The notes: a model not told the origin generated them from the sequence alone. A stretch of 64,000 bases of DNA from Chloranthus sessilifolius (GCA_021018995.1 CM037593.1:13606088-13670087), one strand, 5' to 3'. Positions 1 to 11,804 are shown, counted from the first letter of the stretch. Numbers and translations are program-made.

Positions 1-119
1 CATTAATTTTGACTTTTCTTTAAAATATTAAATTTTTATAATTTACTTTCTAATCCCCAATTGAATCCAAATATCTCACACAAATATATTACGGAAACAA
101 AATTTATCACTATGAGCGA

Positions 120-560
120 TAGAATCAGAATCACTCTCTAAAGACTTGTTCGAGAGTTCAGAAACTCTCTGAATCTGAGTTGTTGACTCAGAATGTAGTG
201 TATTCAAATCTTTTCTGATCTTTTCATTTGTTTGCGAGTTCTTTTTGGAATTCGTGTTTTCTGAGCATTCCTAAGTGAAAATGACATTCATTTCCTAGCA
301 AAAGGCTTGGGAATACTTAGAATCTGAGCTCAGAAATCTGAAGCCAAATTGCTCTTCTAAACTAGGAATCTAAAAACTCAAGAACACAAAAATTTTAGTT
401 TTCTGAAAAAAACTTAGAAAATCCAAGAGTCTGACCAAACTCAAGAATAATACTCAAAAAAGCTAGGAGTCTCAGTGCACTCAAATTCTACAAGATTTGT
501 AGCTAATAATATTTTGAGCTTTTCTAAGAAAGGCTCAGAATCAGCCGAACGAGCCCTAAA
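120..560. repeat. Dispersed repeat, copy A (pair with 12152-12575)
   Basis: This AT-rich block without a credible ORF matches 12152-12575 along most of its length. Shared landmarks, in the same order, are a 'gaatctgag...ctgacccagaa' segment, 'gagtgaaaatgacat', 'tttcctag', 'gtttgaccaaactcaag' and an end reading 'cagccgaacgagcc'. The ends look weakly inverted ('gacttgttcgagag' against 'gccgaacgagccctaa'), which suggests an old non-autonomous DNA element. The class is not established. Confidence 0.6.
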
Positions 561-668
561 TTTAAATACCCTTTTAACCCATCGGCTCAAACGGGTCTCT
601 TGGTGGGAATAGGTGCAGTGTAATGAGTGGGTGTGCACCATACATACTCGGTGAGGTTGTACGACAAT

Positions 669-878
669 TAGGGCTATCAATTGGTCGGTTTGGGCCAAAA
701 TGTAAATAGGCTCGTTCATCGGGCCCTTGAAGCTACCTAAATGGAGACACGAATGTCGGGTTGAGCGCTTCAGTGTCCGACCCAACTTCATCCAATGGAC
801 CAAAATTATATATTCGACCCAGTTAAAAATGCAAGTCGTGCCGGTTAAATTACAGGCCGACCTGCATTGACAGCCCTA
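669..878. mobile_element. hAT-like non-autonomous element
   Basis: The ends are inverted, TAGGGCTATCAATTGG on the left and TGCATTGACAGCCCTA on the right. This is the TAGGGCTGTCAA-type end seen at several other places in the window. The interior is the usual GGCC/GGGTCGG-rich sequence of that family. The flanking 8 bp do not match, so the target duplication is lost or the edge is off by a few bases. Confidence 0.6.
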
Positions 879-1082
879 TCTGGTGTGGGCCAAATTTTCA
901 ATTTTCAACTGAAATTTTTGTTCAAATTTTCGGTTTCGGCCAAGCCCGAAACTAAAATTTTACCCGAAATTTTAATCCTGTCCCACACCATACCCAAGCC
1001 TCACTATTTATTTATTTTAAGCTAATATATAATATGAATGCTTTACATAAGACCTAACCCTTGATTGATCTACTTTCCAACC

Positions 1083-1264
1083 CAAGGATCAAATTCCGAT
1101 TTCGTTTTGGTTTCGTACTGGACCGAAACCGAAATTTTGGCGGACCAAAATTTCGGCCGAAAACTTCAATCCCATACATTAATAGCCGAAATATTTTTCG
1201 ATTTCGTTTCGGTCTGGATCGAAACCGATGCGGCCGAAGTAATCGGCTGAAATTTTGATCCATG
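1083..1264. mobile_element. CAAGGATC-type MITE, copy 1
   Basis: It starts CAAGGATCAAATTCCG and ends GAAATTTTGATCCATG, with an interior of CCGAAA/TTTCGG stretches. It is the same family as 6159-6302, 11683-11804 and 52623-52814, where 8-bp target duplications point to a hAT-type origin. Short ORFs on both strands here are shadows of the repeat. Confidence 0.65.
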
Positions 1265-1326
1265 GTCCACAAACACGTTTTCACCTGTAATAGCCATACT
1301 TATGTATCACAACCATGATAACAAAC

Positions 1327-1515
1327 TTGGTAATGGGTATTGGTCTTTGGAGAGCTGATACGAATCAGCCTATTTAAAATAAAAAAATGAATTAATTAAA
1401 AATAGAAGTATCGGCCGATGCTGGATATGTATCGGCCGATGCTGGATATGTATCGACCGATACCGATACCGAGTTGGATACTCGATACATATCGGCCGGT
1501 ATTTGATACCTTGTC
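1327..1515. repeat. GTATCGGCCGATAC-type dispersed repeat, copy 1
   Basis: A MITE-like block opens with 'gggtattggtctttgga' and ends 'ggccggtatttgatacctt'. A 24-25 bp unit containing 'atcggccgatgctggatatg' is repeated twice at 1413-1455. A related copy lies at 62485-62745 and shares the 'taccgagttggatactcgatac' segment. Confidence 0.55.
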
Positions 1516-1567
1516 ATAACACACAACCAAGTACTTGTTCTATCTAAGACAGTAGTAACATAATATG

Positions 1568-1568
<1 letters not shown>

Positions 1569-1648
<80 letters not shown>
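1569..1648. repeat. (TA)n microsatellite, about 80 bp
   Basis: An uninterrupted TA dinucleotide run of about 40 units. Its length is prone to replication slippage and to assembly error. Confidence 0.95.
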
Positions 1649-1651
<3 letters not shown>

Positions 1652-1720
1652 TCAAAATTAAGTTTATAATTATCATTATATATATATTGATAATAATTCA
1701 ATATATCCTTACCATTATAT

Positions 1721-2068
1721 AAAAGTACAAATAATTTTTGTCAATTTTTGTGTTTTCATATTTTCAATAACAAAATACCCCTAAGCTACCCATCTACCTT
1801 CATCTTCTTTCTTATGTATCCCTATCCTCACTATTATATGAAAGCTAAAATAGTTTCTCTCAATCTTTGTTTCCACACTTGCCCGAAAGTACAAATAATT
1901 TCTGTCAATTTTAGTGTTTTCATATTTTCAGTAACAAAATACTCCTAAGCCAAAATACCCCTAAGCTACTCCATCTACCCTCATCTTCATTCTTATGTAT
2001 CCTTATCCGTACTATTATATGAAAGCTAAAATAGTTTCCCTCAATCTTTGTTTCCACACTTGCCCCTA
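1721..2068. repeat. Tandem duplication, period about 164 bp
   Basis: Two consecutive copies, each starting 'aaagtacaaataattt' (1722 and 1886) and each ending 'ctttgtttccacacttgccc'. The second copy has an extra internal duplication of 'aaaatacccctaagc'. No coding signal was found. Confidence 0.8.
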
Positions 2069-2164
2069 TATACACTCCTAAGTCGTGACAGTAAAATTAA
2101 AATGGGTATCATTATTTACCATCTAAAAAACTGTAACTTCATCTCACCTCTTTCAGTCTGAATA

Positions 2165-2490
2165 TATTGATCACTTTGAATCATACGATGGAGATTATTT
2201 TTCGTCTCAATCTTCTATATAGTTGATCTTGACATTCTGTTTGTATCATCAGGCGGAAAAATTTTTATTTCACTTGACACACAACCAAAAAAGTGACTTT
2301 AAAATCAAGTGACATACATCACTCTCAAACATGACGGTCTAATAATACTCTCATGATACCAAGATCATTTAGGTAAAAGATAGGAATAAAAAATTATCTC
2401 CATCTTCTAATTCAAAGCGATCATTTCATACCTATTAGAGGATATTGACGAGGTCACAATTTTAAGGGTTGCAAATAATGATACCCAAAT
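2165..2490. mobile_element. Foldback MITE family 1 (FB1) copy
   Basis: The left arm reads 'gaatcatacgatggagattattttt', and the right arm carries the inverted form 'atctccatcttctaattcaaagc'. The right edge has the 'gcaaataatgatacccaaa' motif found at the ends of other family members. The best-preserved member is at 14721-15143. Confidence 0.6.
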
Positions 2491-2560
2491 AGAATCTTTT
2501 TTCTAATGAGAATACGTAAATAATGGTATCTAAATAAATTCTCTTTCTTTCCTTATTTTC

Positions 2561-2690
2561 AGCACCTTCAAAGAAACTCATAAAGTTAAGAGAATTAACG
2601 TTTTTGCTATAAAAGTTATCTTTCATTCCTTATTTTTAGCACCTTCAAAGAAATCCACAAAGTTAAGAGAATTAACAATTTTACCATAAA
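2561..2690. repeat. Tandem duplication, period about 77 bp
   Basis: 'agcaccttcaaagaaa' occurs at 2561 and 2638, each time followed by 'aaagttaagagaattaac'. The block is non-coding. Confidence 0.75.
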
Positions 2691-2739
2691 ATATTTGACT
2701 TGCTTTGAATTATGTGGCATAGATCACATAAAAATAGCC

Positions 2740-2950
2740 CCAAAATTAAATTTGAGCATGATGTATGTCATGTAAATTTAGGGCTATATTTTGGGATCTG
2801 CACCTTATGAAATAAAAAAATGATCATCTAATGGTAAGCCAATAATATCAAGATCCCTTATGTGGAAGATTGGGCCGAAAAATGATCTCCATCAACTAAT
2901 ACAAAGAGTCAATGATTTTTTGCATAGGTGCCCTCTAAGATTCCGCGGGT
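2740..2950. mobile_element. FB1 foldback MITE, partial
   Basis: Mainly a right arm: 'atttagggctatattttggga', 'ggaagattgggccgaaaaatgatctcc', then 'caaagagtcaatgattttt'. Only part of the left arm ('gagcatgatgtatgtcatg') is visible upstream. Confidence 0.5.
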
Positions 2951-3147
2951 GTTAATAAAGCTACCAAAATAATAATTTACTGGAAAGTTGAAACCCTTTG
3001 AGCTGCGATTAATGTACCCCTGATCAAATCTTGTCATTTACCTAATCGGATTCGAGCCCAAAACTAGCACTCATATGTATGTTGGTCGTAAGACTTAGGG
3101 GAGCACTTAACTTTATATGACTTAGACAAACATATGATACTTCTACG

Positions 3148-3299
3148 TAGGGCTCTCAACAGATCGACTTTTTTATTGGGCTAGGTACTAAACTTGGGTT
3201 ATTCAGCTAAGTCAAGCATGAAGTGTCAGACACAATCTATAGGTATGGTTGGGTCGGGTTGAGGAAAATTTGGTCGACTAAGTTTAAGTTACAAGATTT

Positions 3300-3330
<31 letters not shown>

Positions 3331-3562
3331 AATAGAATGTTTTCAATCAGGTCAAATTAGGTGTTAGCTCGGGTTGGGCATATACACTCGACTCTTCAGG
3401 TTAAGGTCGAGATTGGTGTTAGGTTGGGTTGGGCATATATCCTTGACCCTTCGAGTATTAGGTCGAATCAGGGTGCACCATCAGGCCAGGCCAGGTCAAG
3501 TCAGCATATGCCATTTACCAATCAGACAGTCAAACCTTTAACACGACCCATTGGCAACCCTA
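3148..3562. mobile_element. hAT-like element with GGGTTGGG-rich interior
   Basis: The ends read TAGGGCTCTCAACAGATC and ACCCATTGGCAACCCTA. The flanking 8-mers are CTTCTACG and CTTTTAAG (6 of 8 match), consistent with a decayed hAT target duplication. It contains a short ATA/TAA trinucleotide array at 3303-3330. The 85-codon ORF inside is a by-product of the repeat. Confidence 0.6.
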
Positions 3563-4084
3563 CTTTTAAGTTCCAAATTATATGTTTATTTTTATTTTTT
3601 AATATTATTTTAATATAAATATGATTTATATGATGATCATATGAATCATGTGGCTTTAAAATGATGACATGCATATAAAATTAAGGTTAGAGATTTTATA
3701 TATGGGACACCATTTTGATACCATGTACTGATACATGGTGCAAGTGATTATTATATATCTTTTGTTATATTTTTCAATTAAAATTGCACCATGTGTATTG
3801 CACATGCATTTTTATGAGATTTATAGTTAATGATTCTAAGTTTTTAACTATATAACCAATAAATCGATTGAATGTCAAATGACATGAGGTGGTCTACCAA
3901 TTGCATGAATCAAATTCTTATACATGTTCCAAAAATTAGTAAGTTATATGACTCTTTGCCCTTTTTATAGTATACCCATGATCATATTTTTGTGTGCCAC
4001 ATGGTTTCCAGTTATTTTTTGGGATAAAAGATTAAAACGAAAATCGAACCGTTCTATTTATAATGATCAAATTTTTAATGGTAC

Positions 4085-4375
4085 TATAACCGATAACTAT
4101 TAACTATTGTGAATTAGAAGATGGAGATCGTTTGTCGCACAATCTTCCCCATAATGTATAGGATCATGGGTGTACCGACAATCAACTTTTTATTTCAGGC
4201 ATTGCACGTTTTAAAACGTGATCAAAAATCATGTTTGAGCATGATGTCTGTCACATGATTTTCAGTTATTGTTTTGAGATGTGTGTCACGCAGATTAAAA
4301 ATTGACCGTCTAATAATACACCATTTACCTTAGGATCATCATATAGAAGATTGAATTGGAAATCAATTTTGAATG
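4085..4375. mobile_element. FB1 foldback MITE, first of two adjacent copies
   Basis: The left arm 'agaagatggagatcg...gtaccgac' and right arm 'gaccgtctaataatacac...gaagattgaattgg' are inverted around a centre with 'catgtttgagcatgatg'. It lies directly next to the copy at 4388-4705. Confidence 0.6.
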
Positions 4376-4387
4376 ACATTATAGCCG

Positions 4388-4705
4388 AATACCATTGATT
4401 ATTTTGAATTAGATAATAACGGTCATTTTCGTCCAAATCGTAGATCTTGAGATCATGAGTGTAATGACAGTTAATTTTTTATTGCATGTGGTATAAATAA
4501 AATATCCCAAAAAGTGATCGAAAATCACGCTTGAGTATGATGCGTGCCCTATAATTTTCGATCATTTTTTTGGGATGTATGCAATAGAAACCATAAATTG
4601 GCCGTCTGATAGTACACCATTAATCTCAAGCTCCATTATGTGAAAGATTGAAAAGAAAATCAATCTCTATCATCTTGTTCACATCAATTAATGATTTTTT
4701 GAATG
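4388..4705. mobile_element. FB1 foldback MITE, second of two adjacent copies
   Basis: Same order of motifs as 4085-4375: 'gatcttgagatcatgagtgtaatgacag' on the left, 'aaagtgatcgaaaatcacgcttgag' at the centre, 'gtctgatagtacaccattaatctcaag' on the right. The two are diverged, so this is not a recent tandem duplication. Confidence 0.6.
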
Positions 4706-4794
4706 TAGTGCACTTAGAAATCTGATTGGTATAATTAGAGTTATCATTTAAAAGAAAGACTTGGTATTTGGAGGACTTATGCAAAGTGAAAATT

Positions 4795-4975
4795 TCATCT
4801 TAGCCATCGGATTTAAAGGTCATGTTCTAAATATGTTTAATGCAAAAGATTGGTATAAAATAAAATTTCTATTATATAATTCAAAGCAATCAAATATGGA
4901 TGAGATGATGACCATTTATTGTGTTTAGTCATATGATAGAGATCGAAGAGGAATTCGATGGCGTCTTCACATTTA
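4795..4975. mobile_element. Foldback MITE family 2 (FB2) copy
   Basis: 'agccatcggatttaaaggtcatg' on the left and 'agtcatatgatagagatcg' on the right match other FB2 copies at 21735-22030, 49318-49540 and 58628-58935. FB2 resembles FB1 in layout but differs in sequence ('aagccgtctgatttaaaggtcatgatc'). Confidence 0.5.
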
Positions 4976-5729
4976 TGTTAACATGTGCAACGCACGTGCA
5001 CTTTTACTAGTATTGATAATAGTTCAATGAGAAACTTGTAAAAATTATTTTCTCCCTAAATAAGTGTCTTTCATATTTTGATTTATCTTTTTACCATGAG
5101 CAATTTATATTTTCACATGTGAAAAGACACAAGTGAAATCGATTTATCTTTTTACTTTATCTGAAAAGACATAGATCTAAAATCTCTTTAATGTAGTCTG
5201 AAAAGACACAATAGTTCGAAATTTTCTTTAAAAATAGAGAAAATCTCTGTTAGAAAAATATAAGACATATAAGACACAACATAAACTATAATAACATTTG
5301 TTTCTCCTCTTCTCTTATGCTCTTATATTTTTTTTTTAAATTTTGTGCATCAGAAAATCTATGTGATAGGTTTTTTCTCTGGAAAGTGTAATTTAGAAAA
5401 GAACATACAGTTATTGACAATATCATGCTCTATTGTATCTTGAAGGTAGATTCACTGAGAATACTATTACATCTTTGTTTGTCCGATGAAGTGAGGGTAT
5501 CTATTATCTTTAAGACAACGTACTGAATTACGTGCCTTGGAGTCATTATCAATACCATTTTTATTTTATCAACATAACATCGAGTATCTTCTACAAAACA
5601 TGGATAAAAAAATCTGATCGACTGGATGATGAACCAAGTAATTTTCTTGGTTTTTGACTGGCTCCTTTGGATTCATGTTGCAGATTATAAAAAGTTTCCA
5701 CATCATGATTTAGGTTTTTAGGACATGGC
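4976..5729. other. AT-rich spacer, nothing recognised
   Basis: No ORF of note, no RNA gene and no repeat with definable ends were seen. A run of 'cttttta...gaaaagacac' is loosely repeated at 5085-5220. Confidence 0.6.
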
Positions 5730-6104
5730 TAGGGCTGTCAACGGGCTAGGCCGGGTTTTCCACTCGGCCCGTTTATTTTTAAGCTAAATTTTAGGCCCGA
5801 CTTGGCCCGGTTAGCTAAACGGGTTGGGCCAAGGCCGGGCCCAATTTTTGTATTGTTGTGGCCCGAACCTGGCCTGGTTAGCTATTCGAACCGATCCAAG
5901 TTCGGGGCAGGTTTCTTTTAATTTTTAAAGAGTTTTTTTTTTTAAGACTTAATTTTTTTTGGGCCGGGCCGAGCCATACAGTTTGCAATCCGAACTAGGC
6001 CCGATTCTTATCCGGGCCCGGCCCAGCCCTTTTATTAAATGTATAAAAAATATTGGCCCATTTGGGTCGCACCCGAGCTGCGGCTCGGCCCGTTGACAGC
6101 CCTA
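5730..6104. mobile_element. hAT non-autonomous element with 8-bp TSD
   Basis: The terminal inverted repeats are TAGGGCTGTCAACGGGC at the left and CCGTTGACAGCCCTA at the right. They are flanked by 8-bp duplications GACATGGC (5722-5729) and GACATGGT (6105-6112), which match at 7 of 8 positions. Size 375 bp, with no transposase. The GGCCCGGCC-rich interior is typical of this plant hAT group. Confidence 0.85.
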
Positions 6105-6158
6105 GACATGGTCCTTGTTCATATATTTAATTTTTTTGATAAAACATGTGGTTCGACG

Positions 6159-6302
6159 CAAGGATCAGAATTTCGGGTAAATTTTTTATTTTAAGTATGA
6201 CCGTAACCGAAATTGAAATTCGAAATTTTGGATCCCATACAAAAATATCAAAATTTTGGATTTCAATTTCGGTGGGGATTGAAACCGAAATTTTGATCCT
6301 TG
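6159..6302. mobile_element. CAAGGATC-type MITE, copy 2
   Basis: Starts CAAGGATCAGAATTTCGG and ends CCGAAATTTTGATCCTTG. The flanks GTTCGACG and GTTGGATG agree at 6 of 8 positions, as expected for an old 8-bp duplication. A poly(A) run follows at 6342-6364. Confidence 0.7.
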
Positions 6303-6510
6303 GTTGGATGTTTTGGTTTGAGGTAAAAATGCCTGAATATTAAAAAAAAAAAAAAAAAAAAAAAATGCCTGGATGAAAATTTGTGGATTATATTGCTCTT
6401 TCCCTGACATGGATATGGCTCATTAAAACTATGAATCAAATGGACCATGGCGTTTACAAACGCGGACTTTTGAAATTGAAGGAATCATGTGGACTAAAAG
6501 GAATTTGAGG

Positions 6511-6884
6511 TAGGAGTGCAGAAAAAAACGAAACCTGAAAATTGGGCCATCCAAAGCAGACCAAAACCGATTGAAAATCGACACCGAACCGATTCAGCCT
6601 GGTTCGAATTCGGTACCCAAAAACCAAAACCAGGTCGGGTAGGGTGAGAAAACAAAAAAAACAGAAAAAATGCATAATTATAAAAACTGAGAAACATAAT
6701 CGAATATGAAGAAAAATCGAAAACTGAACTGAACCGCCCAAAATTGAAATCGGATTGATTTGTTTCGGTTCAGTTTCATTTAGTGGTTCAAAAGTTCGGT
6801 AAATTGAAACTGAGGTTTTCCAGAAACCGACCCAAAAACCAAAATTTCGTCCATTCAATTCAGTTAACGAAATATGCACCCTTA
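6511..6884. mobile_element. hAT-like element with 8-bp TSD
   Basis: The ends read TAGGAGTGCAGAAAAAAACG and CGAAATATGCACCCTTA, flanked by ATTTGAGG and ATTTGTGG (7 of 8). The interior holds inverted 'aaccgaaacc'-type sequence. ORFs of 60-176 codons across it on both strands come from this repeat and have no recognisable domain. Confidence 0.75.
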
Positions 6885-7292
6885 ATTTGTGGTGAGTTGT
6901 TGATGCCTTGCCGATTGGAGTTGCAGAAACTTGTCCAAAGAAGATCACTTCCAGATTCCAAGCTAGGGCAACTGACTTGGCCAAAACCCTGTTGCAGATT
7001 ATTTCAATGCTATCTACAACGAAAGTGGAAGAGTAATATTTTGGGGAGATGGCATAGGCATAGTTTTGTGTTCTACTTCTGACTTTATTGGAGAGGAGGT
7101 ATTTGGTAGTTATCTAACGTTTTTCAAAGGAGAAATAATGGCTAAGGAGAACTTCAATTTGCGATGTTGAAGTCCGATAAAAAGCGAAGCGCATACCGGA
7201 GATTGGATCAATACGAAGGGTTAGCCTCATTGTCCGTTTTGGCCACGCGTAACCAAATCGTAAAACGCTTTTGCCATTTACTCATGTAATCG

Positions 7293-7412
7293 CCTCACGA
7301 AATGCGTCTTTAAGACTCGTTACGTGTAATCAAAAGCATGCCCCAACTTTTACTTCATGAAATGCGTCTTTAAGACTCGTTACGTGTAATCAAACAAACC
7401 CTAAGCACGCGC
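7293..7412. repeat. Two tandem copies of a 60-bp unit
   Basis: 'gaaatgcgtctttaagactc' followed by 'gttacgtgtaatcaaa' occurs at 7300 and again exactly 60 bp later with no difference over the first 36 bp. It sits in a locally CG-containing stretch (7130-7470). Confidence 0.85.
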
Positions 7413-7739
7413 CAACTTTTGCTCCACTTAATTTTGTATTAGCGTTGGGAAGAAAACGCTCGACGCGTGAGGCTGCTGGCCAGATCACATGCTAGTATGG
7501 CACGTGCCAAAATCAATCCAAAAAAATTCCAGCCATAAACTGTGATTTTTAAAATATAAATTATATTTTTGACTTTTTTTCCCTCCATTTAATGGATCAA
7601 AGATAAGATAACACCCCAAAACTTTGGTGTATTGATTTTTTCCAACTTAGATAACATTTGACCACCTGATTGTGGACGTATAGTCCATAGCCTCTTTTGG
7701 TTTGAGTATCTCTGTTTGAGCCTAGAGGTTTTACTAAAG

Positions 7740-8075
7740 CGGCTACATCCGAAATTCCTTGAAACCCATTGATTACTTGGAATTAGTTGATGAAGATCAT
7801 TATTCTCTCCAATTTTCCACATAATCGCTCTCCAGACCAAGAGTGTACCATCAAACGGTCATTTTTTTTATTCAAAGTAGCACAGATCCCTAAAAAGTAG
7901 TCATAAAATCACATGACACACATCATGCTCAAATGTGATTTTAGGGCCATTGTGTTCGAAATTTGTTTCTTGTGAAATAAAAAAATGACCGTATTATGAT
8001 AAGATCATGGTCTGAAGATCCCTTGTGTGAGAGGTGAAAAATGATCTCTATTATCTGATTCCAAACAATGAGCTT
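7740..8075. mobile_element. FB1 foldback MITE copy
   Basis: The left arm 'gttgatgaagatcattattctctccaattttccacataat' and right arm 'gtgtgagaggtgaaaaatgatctctattatctg' are inverted. The centre 'catgctcaaatgtgattttagggccattgtg' is the family signature. Confidence 0.6.
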
Positions 8076-8153
8076 CAAGGTGTTTGAGATGTAGAGCTTT
8101 CAGTAAATCTGTAAGCGCGAACTGAGGTTTTAATACATGCAGGAAGAAATAAG

Positions 8154-8754
8154 TAAGGCTTTTATTAAGGCTGGGCTGGCCCCTAGCCCAGCCCGGTCCT
8201 ACAAACTTAAGAGTTAGAAGGGATCGGGCTAGGGTCTCAAGATCAAAAGCCAGTTGTAAGTGGGGCAGGGTAAGGGATTAACAAGTTGAAGCAGGAAGCC
8301 CCGCCCGACTCAACCCGTGTAATTTGTTAATTAGAGACATTAAGTATTAAATATGAATATAAGATATATATTTTATCTTTTACAATCAAATTATGAAAAT
8401 AACCCTCAATATATAGTTAGATTTGGTCGCATTGATAATTGTAAGGATAAGTTTGATAAATTGAGGAGATGTCTGAACGTGTTCGTTTCAGTTTTATTTT
8501 CTGTTATTTGAAATACCTTTATATCTTTAATTAAAAATTTTGTTATAAATTAAAAAAAAAGAAATAATAAAAAATAACAAAGCTTTAAGCCCAATCTGAC
8601 CTGCCTATATGACCGCCCAATCTGACCTGCCTATATGACCGCTAGAGTTTGGAATATCAAATCTCGCCTAACTAAAGGCCAGGCAAGCCTTAGCCCTAGG
8701 GCTGCTCTTAATCTTAAGGAGGTCCAGTCCTTACCCGGCCCATTGACAACGCTA
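8154..8754. mobile_element. hAT-like element with 8-bp TSD
   Basis: Starts TAAGGCTTTTATTAAGGC and ends CCCATTGACAACGCTA. The flanks are GAAATAAG (8146-8153) and GAAATAAA (8755-8762), 7 of 8 identical. A perfect 26-bp tandem duplication lies inside it at 8589-8640. The 65-codon ORF at 8635 is a repeat by-product. Confidence 0.7.
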
Positions 8755-8861
8755 GAAATAAATAGTAGGGAGAAGCCCGATCTAAGACGCCATCACAAGG
8801 GCTATAAGGGGACCATGGGCTTAACAATGTGAGGCTAGTCGGGTGAGAGCAATAGTCCTTA

Positions 8862-9184
8862 GAGCATCTCCAATGAGAAGTAGTCAAAAATAGCTATGGA
8901 AGAATGACATGACAATATTAATTACCGAATTTCAGGCTTCAAATTTTGGGAAGTCTAAAAGGTGACATCAAAAGTAATTGTTTAAATGCAAATTAGTTTA
9001 TTAAATAAGTAAAAAGTCACATTTTCTATATAAAATATAGTATATTTGAATTTGAAGCTTGGACTGTTCAATAGCCAATATTGACCACTGATGCTTTGGT
9101 ACCCTATTCCTTAGAGACATTTTAGGCAACAAAAGTGCCGTTGGATGCAGCTGATGTGGATATGCCATCTTCATTGGAGATGCT
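8862..9184. mobile_element. PIF/Harbinger (Tourist-like) MITE
   Basis: The terminal inverted repeat is GAGCATCTCCAATGA at the left and TCATTGGAGATGCTC at the right, flanked on both sides by the 3-bp duplication TTA. TTA/TAA duplications with GAGCATCTCCA-type ends are the hallmark of Tourist-like elements. No transposase is present (323 bp). Confidence 0.85.
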
Positions 9185-9868
9185 CTTAGAATTAAACCAT
9201 CGTCGCTATTGCAATTGTGTGTTGCAGGTAGAATCGAACTATCATCATTAACTCATTCTCTTATTTCTGGTTGTTTGGGTACCATTATTTGAAATTGGAA
9301 CCAAATATTTTATAAAGTTTTGCAAGTAAAAGCTGTTTACATCCTTGAATCAAAGGAAGAGATCGTTTTAGTCCCCTATCTCACATACAGATGCAGATTC
9401 GGTTTATGGAACTGAACTACGGTTTATCGAACTGAACTGAAATCGAAAATTACTTAACTTTCAGTTTTGAGTGGTGAATGCTAAAAATTTATGAGGTAAG
9501 AATACAACATAAGAAAACCACAAAAAAAATGGAAAAACTAAAAACAAAAAAATTCGGACCAATTCAGTCTGGCCGGGTTCATGTTTCCAGTCAAAACTTG
9601 CATACCTAATTTCATATAATATATCCTTTAAATTATTACACAACTATGGCAGTCAGATGTTAATTCAATATGGCACAGATCCCTTAAAATTGTAGTGATG
9701 TGAGCGTCTCATTAGAAGGAAGTCACTTGAGATGTGTCACATGGAATAGCATCTGTTGTTAGGTGTATTGTGATATCAAAATCTCGTGTGTAAGATTGGA
9801 CCGAAAAACATACACTTGTTTGAACCAGTCAACAATTTTCACAATGGAAAACCCTAATAAGTATACAT

Positions 9869-9913
9869 AATATGCTTTTTTTTTTTTTTTTTGGGGGGGG
9901 TGGGGGGGGGGTG
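9869..9913. repeat. Homopolymer block T-run then G-run
   Basis: A T run of nearly 20 is followed by about 8 G, one T and about 10 G. Exact lengths should be treated as uncertain, because such runs are error-prone in sequencing and assembly. Confidence 0.9.
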
Positions 9914-10189
9914 TAATATTTGGATGCAAAGAATGGTACCCTATTCGTTTTAACTCATGATTCTTATTCTATATTAAGCTAGTCATCCTTTTTGGCTCAG
10001 AAAAATTGTGGTGCAAGAGAAGATATACAGCTAGGCCCTCTTTAAGAATCTATTCCAATTATTTGGGGGCTGGATGATAGCAAATGCTATAGCCCTTTTT
10101 TTTAAAAAAAAAAATTAATTTAATTTAATTTATTTATTTATTATAAATAAATCTTGAAATACGAAACGCTAAAATAATTGATTTTCTTT

Positions 10190-10715
10190 AAATTATACGA
10201 TGAAGATCACGTTTCGCTCCAATCTTCCACACAAAAAAACGAAGGGTCCTGCATTAGGCAGAAGATGATACAAAAAGCCGATCTATGTGTTATAATTATT
10301 ACGGGAATTAATCACATATGCTCGGGAATTCATTGATGGTGACTTTGCCAGGTTCTAGGGGGGCTACTCCTCTTTTTTGTCGGTCGAGCCGCTCTCCCTG
10401 ATTCCACTCGTTCGACCCTCTTCACGAGCTTGTAAAATCGATGCCATAGAGATAGCCAACTCCATTATGGATAGTTTTTATTCCACATGTCATAGATTTT
10501 AAAAACATGGCCCTAAAGTCACATTTGAGTGTGATGTATGACATGACTTTAGGGTCACTTTTTAGAATCTGTGCCACGTGGAATAAAAAAAATTAATTGT
10601 ATGATAGTATGTTCATAGCCTCAAGAGCCCTTGTGTGAAAGATTGGAGAGAAACACGATCTCCAATGGAGATTCTCCATCATCTGATTTAAAGCAGTAAA
10701 TGATTTTTGGCATGT
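10190..10715. mobile_element. FB1 foldback MITE, interrupted
   Basis: The left arm 'acgatgaagatcacgtttcgctccaatcttccacac' is separated from its centre ('ccctaaagtcacatttgagtgtgatg') by about 220 bp of unrelated sequence (about 10250-10470) that includes 'aggttctaggggggctactcc'. The right arm 'gtgtgaaagattggagagaaac' is intact. Confidence 0.55.
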
Positions 10716-11682
10716 GCGTATTTTAAGATTTGGTGGGTAAATTTAAAGGTACCCTTCAAAATATTGTAGTGTTTCCAATATGTACCGATCATGCCTGATA
10801 CTAGTATTGGTACCAGATCCGAGATTTCCAATATGTACCGATCATGCCTAAACAGAAAATATGAAAAGATGAAACTCGCGAAGTCAACTCCAATGTTTGG
10901 CACAAGCAAGCAATGACAATAATAGCAATGATGCAAACGGGGCAATGATTGAGGCACTATTTGGCAATCCTTTTCCAAAATATACCTTTCAAAAGAAAAT
11001 GTCACTTTGAGAAGTAACATGATGCGTTGTATGAGAAGAAACATTGGCCTTTTCTTCTTCTAATAAACCCATATTTGAGAAGCAATATTGGGCTGTTTCT
11101 CCAAAACACCATTTTCAGAAGTAGCAAACACGTATTTCAGTTAGAGGTGCATTATATTTCGGACAAGTTTTTCTCATCAAATAAATACTTTCCTCTGAAA
11201 ATTGCTTTTCAGATGCAATTTTACGAATAGGAACTGAGCAGCACAAAGTTGATTTTAAAGGACCCTAAAATGTTAGAGAGAGATTGCCTCTTGTCGCTGG
11301 GGCCATTTGGTTATGAAATTTAGGGAGTGTCTTTGATACCTTCAAATCCTACCACAACCTCACTCCACATATTTGAGGGCCTCAAAAATTCACCCTAGTA
11401 GGATTTTAATAGGAGGGTTAAAAAATGTTTCATAACCTTCAAACTCGGTTATTTCATCATGTAATATTGTAAATATATAATAGATATATATTTTTTTTTA
11501 GGGGTTAATGTGTAATATTATGTTGGTTGTTTACGCTATGAGAACGGTCGATTACTACATAATTAAATGGTTAGCCACCCATAGGGATTTATTTTAGTTT
11601 ACTAAGTGATATGTATGATGTGCGGGTGGTGCATGTAACTGAGAATTTAATCAAGTGCTCTAAGAAGTCAGATACCTTATAA

Positions 11683-11804
11683 TAAGGATCAAAATTTCGG
11701 CCAAAAATTAAAATTTTGAGTCCTATATAAAAATGACCGAAATTTTGTATCTTTGTAAAAAATGACTGATAATTTGTCAAAAATGGCCGAAATTTTGTTC
11801 CTTG
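11683..11804. mobile_element. CAAGGATC-type MITE, copy 3
   Basis: 'AAGGATCAAAATTTCGGCC' at the left and 'GGCCGAAATTTTGTTCCTTG' at the right are inverted. It is the shortest copy in the window (about 122 bp) and is internally deleted relative to 52623-52814. Confidence 0.65.

Noticed and set aside
6454..6984. 176-codon minus-strand ORF
   Set aside because: It spans a hAT-like element (6511-6884) and its flanks, with no recognisable domain.
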